Counted from the stretch's first letter, positions 1-6,492 are shown. The stretch: 6,949 bases of DNA from Gallionellales bacterium GWA2_60_18 (GCA_001801105.1 MGWS01000032.1:23152-30100); one strand, 5' to 3'. Notes: generated from the sequence alone by a model not told the origin. Numbers and translations are program-made.

Positions 1-115
1 TGATGAAATACATTACGCTTCCAGAAAAAATCATTCGCTACTATTCGGGTGAATAGTCAGTGGATCGCTACGCTCAGTGGGAAAACCCCACTCCCCACTT
101 TCTACTCCCCATTCA
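1..115. other. Intergenic region downstream of the M48 protease gene
   Basis: No supportable gene is seen here; the longest start-to-stop frame is a 17-codon one at 3-56, too short to call. The region holds a 7-bp perfect hairpin (ACTATTC at 40-46, loop GGGT, GAATAGT at 51-57) and a weaker 6-bp one (AGTGGG at 76-81 with CCCACT at 87-92). Read on the minus strand, the first hairpin is followed about nine bases later by six T residues, so it might be a poor terminator for the protease gene, but the gap is too long for a confident call. From 82 to 125 the plus strand has no G and repeats the word CTCCCCA. Confidence 0.5.
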
Positions 116-1534
116 CTACTCCACAATCTTGATGCGCTGCCCCGGCTGCGGCTCGCCGCTGGGATATTGCGCGTTCATCAGGCGCAGATAGCTTTCCGCC
201 GACTGGCCGAGCGGCGATTTTTGCGCCAGTTTGGCGTAGCGGTCGCCGGCCCACACCGGGATGACGTGGATGGTGAGCGGCTTGATCTGTTTGCGTTCCT
301 CGGCGCTCAGCGCGCGGAAGCTGTTCAGCGTGGCGAGGATGCGTTCGCGCCAGGCGGGCAGCTGTGCTTGATTCTTGGCCTTGCCCTGCAGGATGAACAC
401 CTGTCCGTTCAGGAACACCACGCTGCCGACGCTGTCCGGCAGCTCGATCAGCGCGGCGGGCAGGCCGTTCACTTCGATGGAGCGTATCTGCGCGTTATAG
501 CCCGCCAGACGGCGGGCGAACTCAACCGGCGTGCCGTTCGCCTTACCGCCCGGTTTCATCACGACCTGCGCCTCGCCCTGCGGGCTGATGGCGGCCACTG
601 CATCGGGCAGGTTATGCACCTGCCAGGTCGCGGGGAATTGCAGCGTCATGCCGAGCTCGGCGTGATAGAAACGGTTGTCGCGCACCACGCCCTGATCGCT
701 GTTGTCGTTGAACACCATTCCCTCGATGGCGTCGAGGAACTCGTTGCGTCCCGCGAACGGTTGCGCCACGGTTTGCTTGCCGGCTTCGCCCACCGCCTGC
801 TGCAAACGCGTGTCGTTGTCCGGGTGGGTGGCGAACAGGCCGTGGTAGCGGCGCGGTTCGCGCCCTTCCTGTTTGGCCAGCTCGGCGTCCATCGTTTCCT
901 GGTCCTTCAGCGTACCGATGACCTTGATGATGGCCTGCGGGTCGTAGGCGCTGCGCGCCAGATAGTCCGCGCCGAGGCGGTCGGCCTCCAGCTCGTGCTC
1001 ACGCCCGTAGCCTGACAGCAGCGCGCCGCCGAGGATGTTGGTGAGGTTCTGTGCCACCGTCGAATTGAGTTGCGGCACGAAGATGGAAGCGATGGTCAGC
1101 CCGATGTCGGTGGCCTGCGCGACGCTCTGCTGGCGCACTCCGTGGCGCGCCGTCACATGGCCGATTTCGTGGCCCAGCACGGCGGCCAGCTCGGCCTCGC
1201 TGTTGAGATAGGCGAGGATGCCGCGCGTGATATAGACGTAGCCGCCGGGCAGCGCGAAGGCGTTGATCTCCGGCGTATCCAGCACGGTGAAGTGGTATTG
1301 CAGGTTGGGGCGGTGGCTCTGTTTGGCGAGCTTCTGGCCGATGCGGTTCACGTATTCCTGCAACGCGCGCGATTCATAGACGCGATACTGCTTCTTGATC
1401 TGCTCGTCGTTCTTGCGGCCGACGGCGACCTCCTGGCTTTCCGACATCATCACGAAGTCGTTCCGCCCGGAGACGGGATTCTGCGCGCAGCCGGCGAGCA
1501 GCGCGAGGGCCAGAGAGATGATTAGGATGCGCAT
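116..1534 (-). CDS. M48 family zinc metalloprotease, lipoprotein (BepA/LoiP-like)
   Basis: This 472-residue protein is a predicted zinc endopeptidase anchored to the membrane by lipid. Residues 1-16 form a lipoprotein signal with lipobox LAGC and acceptor Cys16; Ala and Gln follow the Cys, which in proteobacteria favours sorting to the outer membrane. The catalytic HEIGH motif is at 122-126 (zinc ligands His122 and His126, base Glu123). ELEAD at 181-185 supplies the third ligand, Glu181, and His237 in THPDND matches the regulatory His of E. coli BepA. Family members trim or clear misfolded outer-membrane proteins such as LptD, so a periplasmic quality-control role is inferred. Instead of BepA's TPR repeats, the C-terminal part (about 410-472) ends in PGQRIKIVE, which resembles the end of a LysM-like domain and may contact peptidoglycan. 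The start has a good ribosome site, AGGAG at 1540-1544, five bases away. The fold and activity are well supported; the exact subfamily and substrate are not. Confidence 0.93.
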   Translation of the reverse strand: MRILIISLALALLAGCAQNPVSGRNDFVMMSESQEVAVGRKNDEQIKKQYRVYESRALQEYVNRIGQKLAKQSHRPNLQYHFTVLDTPEINAFALPGGYVYITRGILAYLNSEAELAAVLGHEIGHVTARHGVRQQSVAQATDIGLTIASIFVPQLNSTVAQNLTNILGGALLSGYGREHELEADRLGADYLARSAYDPQAIIKVIGTLKDQETMDAELAKQEGREPRRYHGLFATHPDNDTRLQQAVGEAGKQTVAQPFAGRNEFLDAIEGMVFNDNSDQGVVRDNRFYHAELGMTLQFPATWQVHNLPDAVAAISPQGEAQVVMKPGGKANGTPVEFARRLAGYNAQIRSIEVNGLPAALIELPDSVGSVVFLNGQVFILQGKAKNQAQLPAWRERILATLNSFRALSAEERKQIKPLTIHVIPVWAGDRYAKLAQKSPLGQSAESYLRLMNAQYPSGEPQPGQRIKIVE

Positions 1535-1569
1535 GTCGACTCCTGCTAATGTGAAACAAGGTACGCTCT

Positions 1570-1617
1570 GTAGGAGCGGCGGAAGCCGCGATAGATCGCG
1601 CCTGCCGGCGCTCCTAC
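1570..1617. repeat. REP-like palindromic element
   Basis: The outer arms GTAGGAGCG (1570-1578) and CGCTCCTAC (1609-1617) are perfect 9-base inverted repeats. Inside lie two smaller hairpins: GCGGC (1576-1580) with GCCGC (1585-1589) around GGAA, and CGCGAT (1587-1592) with ATCGCG (1595-1600) around AG. The alternatives overlap, so the RNA could fold more than one way. The core GTAGGAGCGGC resembles REP sequences dispersed in many beta- and gammaproteobacterial genomes and mobilised by RAYT (TnpA-REP) transposases. It sits 36 bases upstream of the protease start and downstream of the rpmE terminator. Only one copy is in the window, so being a dispersed family member is inference. Confidence 0.6.
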
Positions 1618-1663
1618 GAAAAGGCGTGTTTCATTGTCCCGGTTCAGGCGCGATTGTCGCCGC

Positions 1664-1693
1664 AAATAAAAAAGGCAGCAAACGCTGCCTTTT
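1664..1693 (-). terminator. Intrinsic terminator of rpmE
   Basis: A perfect 10-bp stem, AAAAGGCAGC (1670-1679) with GCTGCCTTTT (1684-1693), closes a 4-base loop. Read on the minus strand it is followed by a T-rich tail (six T, then A, then three T). It begins 24 bases beyond the rpmE stop codon, so it ends the rpmE transcript and separates it from the protease gene that follows on the same strand. Confidence 0.85.
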
Positions 1694-1717
1694 GATGTCG
1701 CCACGGAACGAAGTTCC

Positions 1718-1930
1718 TTACGCGGCCTTGGTGCCGTATTTCTGGCGGAACTTGTCGATGCGGCCCGCGGTGTCCACGATCTTCTGGGTGCCGGTGTAGA
1801 ACGGGTGGCATTCGGAACAGACTTCGACGTTCAGCACCGGCTTGCCGAGCACTGACTTGGTCTTGAAGCTGTTGCCGCAACTGCACGTCACGGTGATTTC
1901 CTGGTACTTCGGGTGGATGTCTGCTTTCAT
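1718..1930 (-). CDS. rpmE: Large-subunit ribosomal protein L31, zinc-binding form
   Basis: This 70-residue protein is bL31, which bridges the two ribosomal subunits at the central protuberance. It begins [10 protein letters not shown], the usual L31 start. It carries the four zinc ligands of the Cys-plus form: Cys16 and Cys18 (CSCG), then Cys38 and Cys41 (CSECH), as in E. coli RpmE. The conserved SECHPFYTG segment and a basic C-terminal end follow. An upstream in-frame ATG would add 21 residues unlike L31, so the start at 1930 is preferred; GAAGGAAAG lies just upstream of it as a ribosome site. The gene stands alone with its own promoter and terminator. Cys-plus L31 forms are often replaced by a zinc-free paralogue under zinc starvation; no such paralogue is in this window. 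Confidence 0.97.
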   Translation of the reverse strand: MKADIHPKYQEITVTCSCGNSFKTKSVLGKPVLNVEVCSECHPFYTGTQKIVDTAGRIDKFRQKYGTKAA

Positions 1931-1984
1931 TTTCTTTCCTTCGGATATTCGGTGCGGCGGGTGTACGCACTCACAGGGGCGCGA

Positions 1985-2013
1985 ATTATCCATAAAAAGG
2001 ACTCACCGGGCAA
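1985..2013 (-). promoter_or_regulatory. Sigma70-type promoter of rpmE
   Basis: On the minus strand a -35 box TTGCCC (2008-2013) is separated by 17 bases from a -10 box GATAAT (1985-1990), matching the consensus at four and five of six positions. Transcription would start near 1978 and leave a leader of about 48 bases before the rpmE ATG. Confidence 0.6.
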
Positions 2014-2037
2014 ATTTTTGTTGGATACGCCGGATTC

Positions 2038-2067
2038 TTGTGGGACGAGGGATGCATCACATACACT
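2038..2067 (+). promoter_or_regulatory. Possible promoter of the MFS transporter gene
   Basis: TTGTGG (2038-2043) and TACACT (2062-2067) are 18 bases apart and would start transcription near 2074, giving a leader of about 26 bases. The match is modest (three and four of six positions). It would lie back to back with the rpmE promoter without overlapping it. Confidence 0.3.
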
Positions 2068-2083
2068 GCGCGCCTGTTCGAAC

Positions 2084-2091
2084 AAAGGGAG
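2084..2091 (+). promoter_or_regulatory. Ribosome binding site that sets the MFS start
   Basis: AAAGGGAG ends eight bases before the ATG at 2100. This favours that start over the in-frame ATG at 2052, which would add 16 non-hydrophobic residues (beginning MHHIHCAPV) and lies upstream of the candidate -10 box. Confidence 0.65.
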
Positions 2092-2099
2092 TGGCGACG

Positions 2100-3398
2100 A
2101 TGCCCGGGTTGAGCCGCAACGATTACCGCACGCTGGCGCTGGCCGCACTGGGCGGCGCGCTGGAATTCTACGACTTCATCATCTTCGTGTTCTTCGCGGT
2201 GGTGATCGGGCAACTGTTCTTCCCGCCCGACATGCCCGACTGGCTGCGCCAGGCGCAGACCTTCGGCATCTTCGCGGCGGGTTATCTGGCGCGTCCGCTC
2301 GGCGGCATCATCATGGCGCACTTCGGCGACCTGTTCGGGCGCAAGCGCATGTTCATGCTGAGTATCCTGCTGATGTCCGTGCCGACGCTGGCGATCGGCC
2401 TGCTGCCGACCTATGCCAGTATCGGCTTGTGGGCGCCGCTGCTGTTGCTGGCCTTGCGCGTGCTGCAAGGCGCTGCGATCGGCGGCGAAGTGCCGGGCGC
2501 ATGGGTATTCGTCTCCGAGCATGTGCCGCCGCGCCATGTCGGCTTCGCCTGCGGCACGCTGACCGCCGGGCTGACTGGCGGCATCCTGCTCGGTTCGCTG
2601 GTGGCGACCGCGATCAACAAGGTCTATGCGCCTGCCGATTTGCTGGCCGAAGGCTGGCGCGTGCCGTTCATCATCGGCGGCGGATTCGGCCTGGTCTCGG
2701 TATGGTTGCGCCAGTATCTGCACGAGACGCCGGTGTTCAAGGAGATGCAGGTGCGCCAGGAGCTGGCGGATGAACTGCCGTTGAAAACGGTGATCCGCGC
2801 CCACCGCCCCGCCGTGATCCTCACCATGCTGATGACCTGGCTGCTGTCCGCCGCCATCGTGGTGATGATCCTGATGACCCCGACGCTGGTGCAGAAACTC
2901 TATGCGATCCCCGCCGCGGTCGCGTTGCAGGCCAACAGCATCGCGACGCTGTTCCTCAGCCTGGGTTGCGTGACGTTCGGCGCGCTGGCCGACCGCTTCG
3001 GCGCGGGGCGCGTGCTGGCCTCCGGCTGCGTGCTGCTGGGCGCGACCTCCATGCTGTTTTACACGCAACTGTCAGCCACGCCGCAGTACCTCGGCGAACT
3101 CTATGCATTGTGCGGGTTCTGCGTCGGCGTGATCGGAGTGGTGCCCAGCGTCGCGGTCAAGGCGTTCCCGCCGGTGGTGCGCTTCTCCGGCCTGTCGTTC
3201 TCCTACAACGTGGCCTACGCCGTGTTCGGCGGCCTCACCCCGATCGCGGTGAGCCTGCTGCTGCCGCTCGACGCGCTGGCGCCGGCCTATTATGTGGCAG
3301 CGTTGAGTCTGCTGGGCGTGGCGATCGGTATGTATCTGTGGCGGCACGAGCAGGGAGCAGGGGCTCCGCAAGGCGGGGATGTGACCGTCCGCGAGTGA
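2100..3398 (+). CDS. MFS transporter, metabolite:H+ symporter (MHS)-like family
   Basis: This 432-residue inner-membrane protein has about twelve hydrophobic segments and is a secondary transporter, probably a proton symporter of a small organic solute. Family marks are LEFYDF in the first helix (21-26), the loop 2-3 signature GDLFGRKR (76-83), RVLQGAAIGGE (120-130) in helix 4, and the sequence GWRVPF...LHETPVF (185-213) at the end of the first half, typical of ProP/ShiA/KgtP-like MHS proteins. A weaker copy of the loop signature, GALADRFGAGR (294-304), opens the second half. The C-terminal tail after about 415 is short and lacks the coiled coil of the osmosensor ProP. The gene is divergent from rpmE and upstream of ispB by 154 bases. 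Neighbours do not reveal a substrate, and I do not assign one. Confidence 0.9.
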   Translation: MPGLSRNDYRTLALAALGGALEFYDFIIFVFFAVVIGQLFFPPDMPDWLRQAQTFGIFAAGYLARPLGGIIMAHFGDLFGRKRMFMLSILLMSVPTLAIGLLPTYASIGLWAPLLLLALRVLQGAAIGGEVPGAWVFVSEHVPPRHVGFACGTLTAGLTGGILLGSLVATAINKVYAPADLLAEGWRVPFIIGGGFGLVSVWLRQYLHETPVFKEMQVRQELADELPLKTVIRAHRPAVILTMLMTWLLSAAIVVMILMTPTLVQKLYAIPAAVALQANSIATLFLSLGCVTFGALADRFGAGRVLASGCVLLGATSMLFYTQLSATPQYLGELYALCGFCVGVIGVVPSVAVKAFPPVVRFSGLSFSYNVAYAVFGGLTPIAVSLLLPLDALAPAYYVAALSLLGVAIGMYLWRHEQGAGAPQGGDVTVRE

Positions 3399-3481
3399 CG
3401 CCGGTCGCCGACACGCGGATGGAAGATTGGCACGCATGAGTTGAAGAGGCGGCGGCGCGAGATGCACGGCGGGTGAAGCTG

Positions 3482-3490
3482 TGCGACAAT
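3482..3490 (+). promoter_or_regulatory. Possible extended -10 promoter of ispB
   Basis: TGCGACAAT is an extended -10 element (TG, one base, then GACAAT, four of six matches to TATAAT). No good -35 box is present; GATGCA at 3461-3466 is the only one at a suitable distance. The rest of the 154-base gap between the MFS gene and ispB is GC-rich and holds no gene or clear terminator. Confidence 0.3.
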
Positions 3491-3541
3491 GCGCGCTCGC
3501 ATAAACAGAGCGCTTCAAGCGCCATCAGCAAACCACGTTTC

Positions 3542-3545
3542 AGGA
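3542..3545 (+). promoter_or_regulatory. Ribosome binding site supporting the TTG start of ispB
   Basis: AGGA lies seven bases before TTG at 3553. The next in-frame ATG, at 3586, would remove eleven residues of the conserved N-terminal helix. Confidence 0.5.
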
Positions 3546-3552
3546 ACTACCC

Positions 3553-4515
3553 TTGGAAAAGCTCAAACAGTTGCTCGCAGCCGACATGGCCGCAGTGGAT
3601 CAGGTGATACGCGCACGGCTGCATTCCGAAGTCGCGCTGGTCAACCAGGTCGGCGAATACATCGTCAACAGCGGCGGCAAGCGCCTGCGTCCCGCGCTGG
3701 TGGTGCTGTCCGCGCAAGCCTTCGGCTACCGCGGCACGCAGCATCACAACCTCGCGGCGGTGGTCGAATTCATCCATACCGCTACCCTGCTGCATGACGA
3801 CGTGGTGGACGAATCAGATATGCGCCGTGGCCGTGAGACGGCGAATGCGCTGTTCGGCAACGCCGCCAGTGTGCTGGTGGGCGATTTCCTGTATTCGCGC
3901 GCCTTCCAGATGATGGTCGATGCGGGCGAGATGCGCATCATGCAGGTGCTGGCCGACGCCACCAACACCATCGCCGAGGGCGAAGTGTTGCAACTGCTCA
4001 ACTGTCATGACGCGGACGTCGATGTGCCCAGCTACATGCGCGTCATCCACTACAAGACCGCCAAACTGTTCGAGGCCGCGATGCGCCTCGGCGCCATCCT
4101 CGGCAAGGCAACGGCGGCAGAGGAAGATGCAGCGGCGAAATATGGCATGCACCTCGGCACCGCGTTCCAGCTGGTGGACGATGTGCTCGATTACTCCGCC
4201 GACGAGTCGGTCACCGGCAAGCATCTCGGCGACGACCTCGCCGAGGGCAAACCTACCCTGCCGCTGATCCATGCAATGCAACACGGTACGCCGGAGCAGG
4301 CCGCCGTGGTGCGTGCCGCCATCGAGCAAGGCGATGTGGCACGGTTGGGCGAGGTGCAGGCCATCATCCACGCCACCGGCGCGCTGGAATTTACGCGCCG
4401 GCAGGCGCTGCACGAAGCGGAGGCGGCATGCGCGGCCATCGCGACGTTTGCCGATTCTCAATACAAGGAGTCTCTGTTAGAATTGGCACACTTTGCCGCA
4501 TCGCGGCAATTTTAG
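3553..4515 (+). CDS. ispB: Octaprenyl (polyprenyl) diphosphate synthase
   Basis: This 320-residue trans-prenyltransferase extends farnesyl diphosphate with isopentenyl diphosphate to make the ubiquinone side chain. GGKRLRPA (41-48) is the substrate phosphate-binding segment. The first Asp-rich motif is DDVVD (82-86) and the second DDVLD (209-213); both bind magnesium. HYKTAKLF (167-173 region) and GDDLAEGKPTLPL (226-238) are the other family blocks. Length and motifs match bacterial IspB; chain length is inferred as C40 from betaproteobacterial relatives and cannot be read directly. The TTG start is chosen because the encoded MEKLKQLLAADMAAVDQVI aligns with the usual N-terminus and an AGGA lies upstream. 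In many betaproteobacteria ispB is divergent from rplU-rpmA; here the upstream neighbour is the transporter gene. The last codons overlap a terminator-like hairpin and the tRNA-Pro gene starts 11 bases after the stop. Confidence 0.96.
   Translation: MEKLKQLLAADMAAVDQVIRARLHSEVALVNQVGEYIVNSGGKRLRPALVVLSAQAFGYRGTQHHNLAAVVEFIHTATLLHDDVVDESDMRRGRETANALFGNAASVLVGDFLYSRAFQMMVDAGEMRIMQVLADATNTIAEGEVLQLLNCHDADVDVPSYMRVIHYKTAKLFEAAMRLGAILGKATAAEEDAAAKYGMHLGTAFQLVDDVLDYSADESVTGKHLGDDLAEGKPTLPLIHAMQHGTPEQAAVVRAAIEQGDVARLGEVQAIIHATGALEFTRRQALHEAEAACAAIATFADSQYKESLLELAHFAASRQF
4455..4483 (+). promoter_or_regulatory. Possible promoter of tRNA-Pro inside the end of ispB
   Basis: TGTTAGAAT (4475-4483) is a good extended -10 element, with TTCTCA (4455-4460; four of six) 17 bases upstream of its TAGAAT. 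Transcription would begin near 4490, leaving a short leader before the mature tRNA 5' end at 4527. The leader would run through the hairpin at 4493-4509, which argues for caution. Confidence 0.35.
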
Positions 4516-4518
4516 TTT
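4493..4518 (+). terminator. Terminator-like hairpin overlapping the ispB stop
   Basis: TTGCCGC (4493-4499) pairs perfectly with GCGGCAA (4503-4509) around a 3-base loop and is followed by TTTTAGTTT. The stem encodes the last residues of IspB (AASRQ). It could end the ispB transcript just before the tRNA, or be chance pairing in coding sequence. Confidence 0.4.
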
Positions 4519-4526
4519 CATAAATT

Positions 4527-4603
<77 letters not shown>

Positions 4604-4609
4604 ATCGAA

Positions 4610-4638
4610 GAGGGGTCAGGCGGCAAGCCTGACCCCTC
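4610..4638. repeat. 12-bp perfect hairpin after tRNA-Pro
   Basis: GAGGGGTCAGGC (4610-4621) pairs with GCCTGACCCCTC (4627-4638) around GGCAA. It starts six bases after the tRNA CCA. The long GC-rich stem suits a tRNA terminator, but no run of T follows (the next bases are GCTGTTTC). It also resembles the GGGTC/GACCC palindromes dispersed in some proteobacterial genomes, so a REP-like origin is possible. Confidence 0.6.
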
Positions 4639-4647
4639 GCTGTTTCT

Positions 4648-4651
4648 GGAG
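4648..4651 (+). promoter_or_regulatory. Ribosome binding site that sets the mobB start
   Basis: GGAG lies eight bases before ATG at 4660. The in-frame GTG at 4651 overlaps this site, and the ATG at 4666 would be 14 bases away, so 4660 is preferred. Confidence 0.6.
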
Positions 4652-4659
4652 TGTTCGTT

Positions 4660-5157
4660 ATGAAGATGTTCAGGATCTGTGGCTATGGCAGCGGGCGCAG
4701 CGCGCTGGTCTCCGCGCTGGTCGAGGAATTCGATTTCCGCCAACTCGCGGTCGCGGTAGTCAAATATGCACACAAGCCGTTCGACATGGACAAGGAAGGC
4801 TCCGACACCCACAACCTGCGCCAGCGCGGCTGCCGTCAGACGCTGATCGCCAACCGCGAGCGCTGGGGGCTGCTGTGCGAAACGCCGGGTTGCCCCGAGC
4901 CAGACCCCTTCCTGCTGGCGCGGCATCTTGCCGATTGCGATCTCGTGCTCGCGGTCGGCTTCGACGATGCGCCGCTGCCCGGTCTCGAAGTGATCCGCGC
5001 CGACAACAAACACCAGCCGCACTATCCGCGCGATCCGCTGATCCGCGCCGTGGTGACCGACGGCGATTGCCCGCCGGACATGTCCAGCTGCTTCGCCCAC
5101 GACGACATCGAGCGCATCGCCGCGCATATCCTCGAACAGGCCGTGCCGTTGCCCTGA
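4660..5157 (+). CDS. mobB: MobB-like molybdopterin-guanine dinucleotide protein, altered P-loop
   Basis: This 165-residue protein aligns by eye with E. coli MobB, a GTP-binding accessory protein in forming the guanine dinucleotide form of the molybdenum cofactor. Shared blocks are the P-loop region (7-16), VAVVKYAHKPFDMDKEGSDT (31-50; E. coli has DVDKPGKDS here), QTLIANRERWGLLCETP (60-76), a DLVLAVGF segment (94-101) and a C-terminal part with DDIERIAAHI (148-157). Two nucleotide-binding marks are changed: the Walker A GTGKTT of E. coli is GSGRSA here, with Arg13 in place of the catalytic Lys, and the usual VEGF is AVGF, losing its Glu. Seven Cys residues are present, many for this size. It may be a divergent paralogue with altered GTP use. 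No mobA is adjacent; moaA lies beyond the porin on the same strand. Family call good, activity uncertain. Confidence 0.8.
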   Translation: MKMFRICGYGSGRSALVSALVEEFDFRQLAVAVVKYAHKPFDMDKEGSDTHNLRQRGCRQTLIANRERWGLLCETPGCPEPDPFLLARHLADCDLVLAVGFDDAPLPGLEVIRADNKHQPHYPRDPLIRAVVTDGDCPPDMSSCFAHDDIERIAAHILEQAVPLP

Positions 5158-5173
5158 CCATTTCGCCATGGAT

Positions 5174-5202
5174 AAAAAAACGGGCACCCAAAGGCGCCCG
5201 TT
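5174..5202 (-). terminator. Intrinsic terminator of the porin gene
   Basis: On the minus strand AACGGGCGCC (5202-5193) pairs with GGTGCCCGTT (5188-5179) around TTTG, a 10-bp stem with one G-U pair, followed by a run of T (complement of A 5174-5180). The wobble pair becomes an A-C mismatch on the plus strand, so it works better for the porin than for the convergent mobB, which ends at 5157. Confidence 0.85.
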
Positions 5203-5229
5203 GGCTTTGCGGAACCGGCTCGCGCCGGA

Positions 5230-6339
5230 TCAGAAGGAGTGGATCATGCCCATGCCCAGAGCGGACAAGGTGGCGTCTGCTGTCGCCGCGCCGAACGCAT
5301 TGTTAGCAAATGCATATTGGCCATTGGTATCGTTGTCCAGTCTGGTGTAGGCGCCCCACAGTTCGGTGTGCTTGGACAGGTTGTTGCCGTAGCGCAGGGC
5401 GAACTGCGTCGCGCCGCTATCGGCAGTGCCCGATGTGTCATTGGCGCGAGTGTAATATGCGCTGAAATTGCTGTTGCCCATCTTGTACTTGCCCGACAGT
5501 TCCCAGGCATTGCGCGAAACCGTCGCCGTGCTGGCCACCGTGGTTGCCGCCGCCAGTCTTTCATAGGTCAACCCGACCTGGCCGTCCGTGAACTTATAGG
5601 CGCCGACCACGCGGTTGGCGCTATCGGTCAGGTTGGCGACGGCGGTGTATGTGCCGCCGGCGGTCGTGGTCTTGTTGTCTTTGTGGCTTTCATAGCCGTA
5701 TGCGGCATAGAGCAGATCATTCTCGTAAGTCGCCGACAGCGAGACCGCCGTCTTGTTCACATGGATGCCGGCGGCGGCAGGAGTGGATTCGCCGCCCGGC
5801 TTGTAGGCCAGCTTGGCCTGGAAGCCTTTGAGATTCGGCGAGCAGTATTGCACCACGCTGGTTTGGCGAACAACAAAGCTCGCGCCGCTCAGGCTCTCGC
5901 GACCGATCAGGTCGGTCGCGGAAAAGCTGGTAGTGTTGTCGAACAGCTCGACCTTGTTGTGCGTCACCTTGAAAGGCGTATCCCAGATGCCCATGAACAC
6001 CGTGCCGAAGCTGCCTTCCAGCCCGACCGCAGTGTTGCGTGACCCGTTGAAGGTTCCGGTGCCGCCGGCGCCAGTCATGTCGACCTGAGTTTCGAGTTGG
6101 TAGAACGCCTTTAGTCCGTCGCCCAGATCTTCCGCGCCTTTGAAGCCGAGACGCGAAGCGTTGCTGGAAACGCGCTGGTGATTGATCGCTGCACTTTTAT
6201 CGTTATGCGCCGATTCATAATCGACGTTCAGCAAGCCGTAGATGGTGACATTGCCGGTGTCGGCCAGCGCCGCCGCAGGCGCGATGAGCGCGGTGGCCAG
6301 CGCCGCCACGAATGCTCTTTGTTGTATGTCGAACTTCAT
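5230..6339 (-). CDS. General outer-membrane porin (trimeric, betaproteobacterial type)
   Basis: This 369-residue protein forms a predicted 16-stranded beta-barrel channel for small hydrophilic solutes. Residues 1-26 are a Sec signal ending ALA, with cleavage before Asp27; the mature chain begins DTGNVTIYGLLNVDYE, the standard first strand of this family. SRLGFKGAEDLGDGLKAFYQLE (62-83) and the strand-to-loop-3 segment FGTVFMGIWDTPFK (111-124) are family marks. The C-terminus GMGMIHSF ends in Phe, the signal recognised by BamA for barrel insertion. AGGGGGG (6344-6350) is the ribosome site, close to the ATG. One Cys (Cys166, in VQYCSPNLKGF) replaces the Asp usual in YDSPNF-type segments and is the only Cys in the chain. 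Specific solute preference cannot be told. The gene has its own promoter candidate and terminator and is divergent from moaA. Confidence 0.95.
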   Translation of the reverse strand: MKFDIQQRAFVAALATALIAPAAALADTGNVTIYGLLNVDYESAHNDKSAAINHQRVSSNASRLGFKGAEDLGDGLKAFYQLETQVDMTGAGGTGTFNGSRNTAVGLEGSFGTVFMGIWDTPFKVTHNKVELFDNTTSFSATDLIGRESLSGASFVVRQTSVVQYCSPNLKGFQAKLAYKPGGESTPAAAGIHVNKTAVSLSATYENDLLYAAYGYESHKDNKTTTAGGTYTAVANLTDSANRVVGAYKFTDGQVGLTYERLAAATTVASTATVSRNAWELSGKYKMGNSNFSAYYTRANDTSGTADSGATQFALRYGNNLSKHTELWGAYTRLDNDTNGQYAFANNAFGAATADATLSALGMGMIHSF

Positions 6340-6392
6340 GTAACCCCCCTAAAATATTTTGAATAATTGGTTGAAGCTGTTAAGGCGGACGC

Positions 6393-6422
6393 ATTCTAGA
6401 TAAAGGCGCATTCACTGCGCAA
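6393..6422 (-). promoter_or_regulatory. Possible promoter of the porin gene
   Basis: On the minus strand TAGAAT (6393-6398, five of six matches to TATAAT) has TTGCGC (6417-6422, three of six) 18 bases upstream. Transcription would start near 6386 and leave a leader of about 46 bases before the porin ATG. Confidence 0.4.
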
Positions 6423-6492
6423 TACATGCGGTGCAGATTTAACAAAAAACTCATGTGACACTCGTCCATGACAGGCGGAAACAAAGGCCAGG

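Noticed and set aside
77..1015. A 312-codon plus-strand frame opposite the M48 protease
   Set aside because: It is an antisense shadow in GC-rich coding sequence, with low-complexity composition, while the minus strand carries clear protease motifs.
1986..3068. A 360-codon minus-strand frame opposite the transporter
   Set aside because: Its protein is almost all Gln, His, Arg and Glu with no domain, as expected from the antisense of hydrophobic helices.
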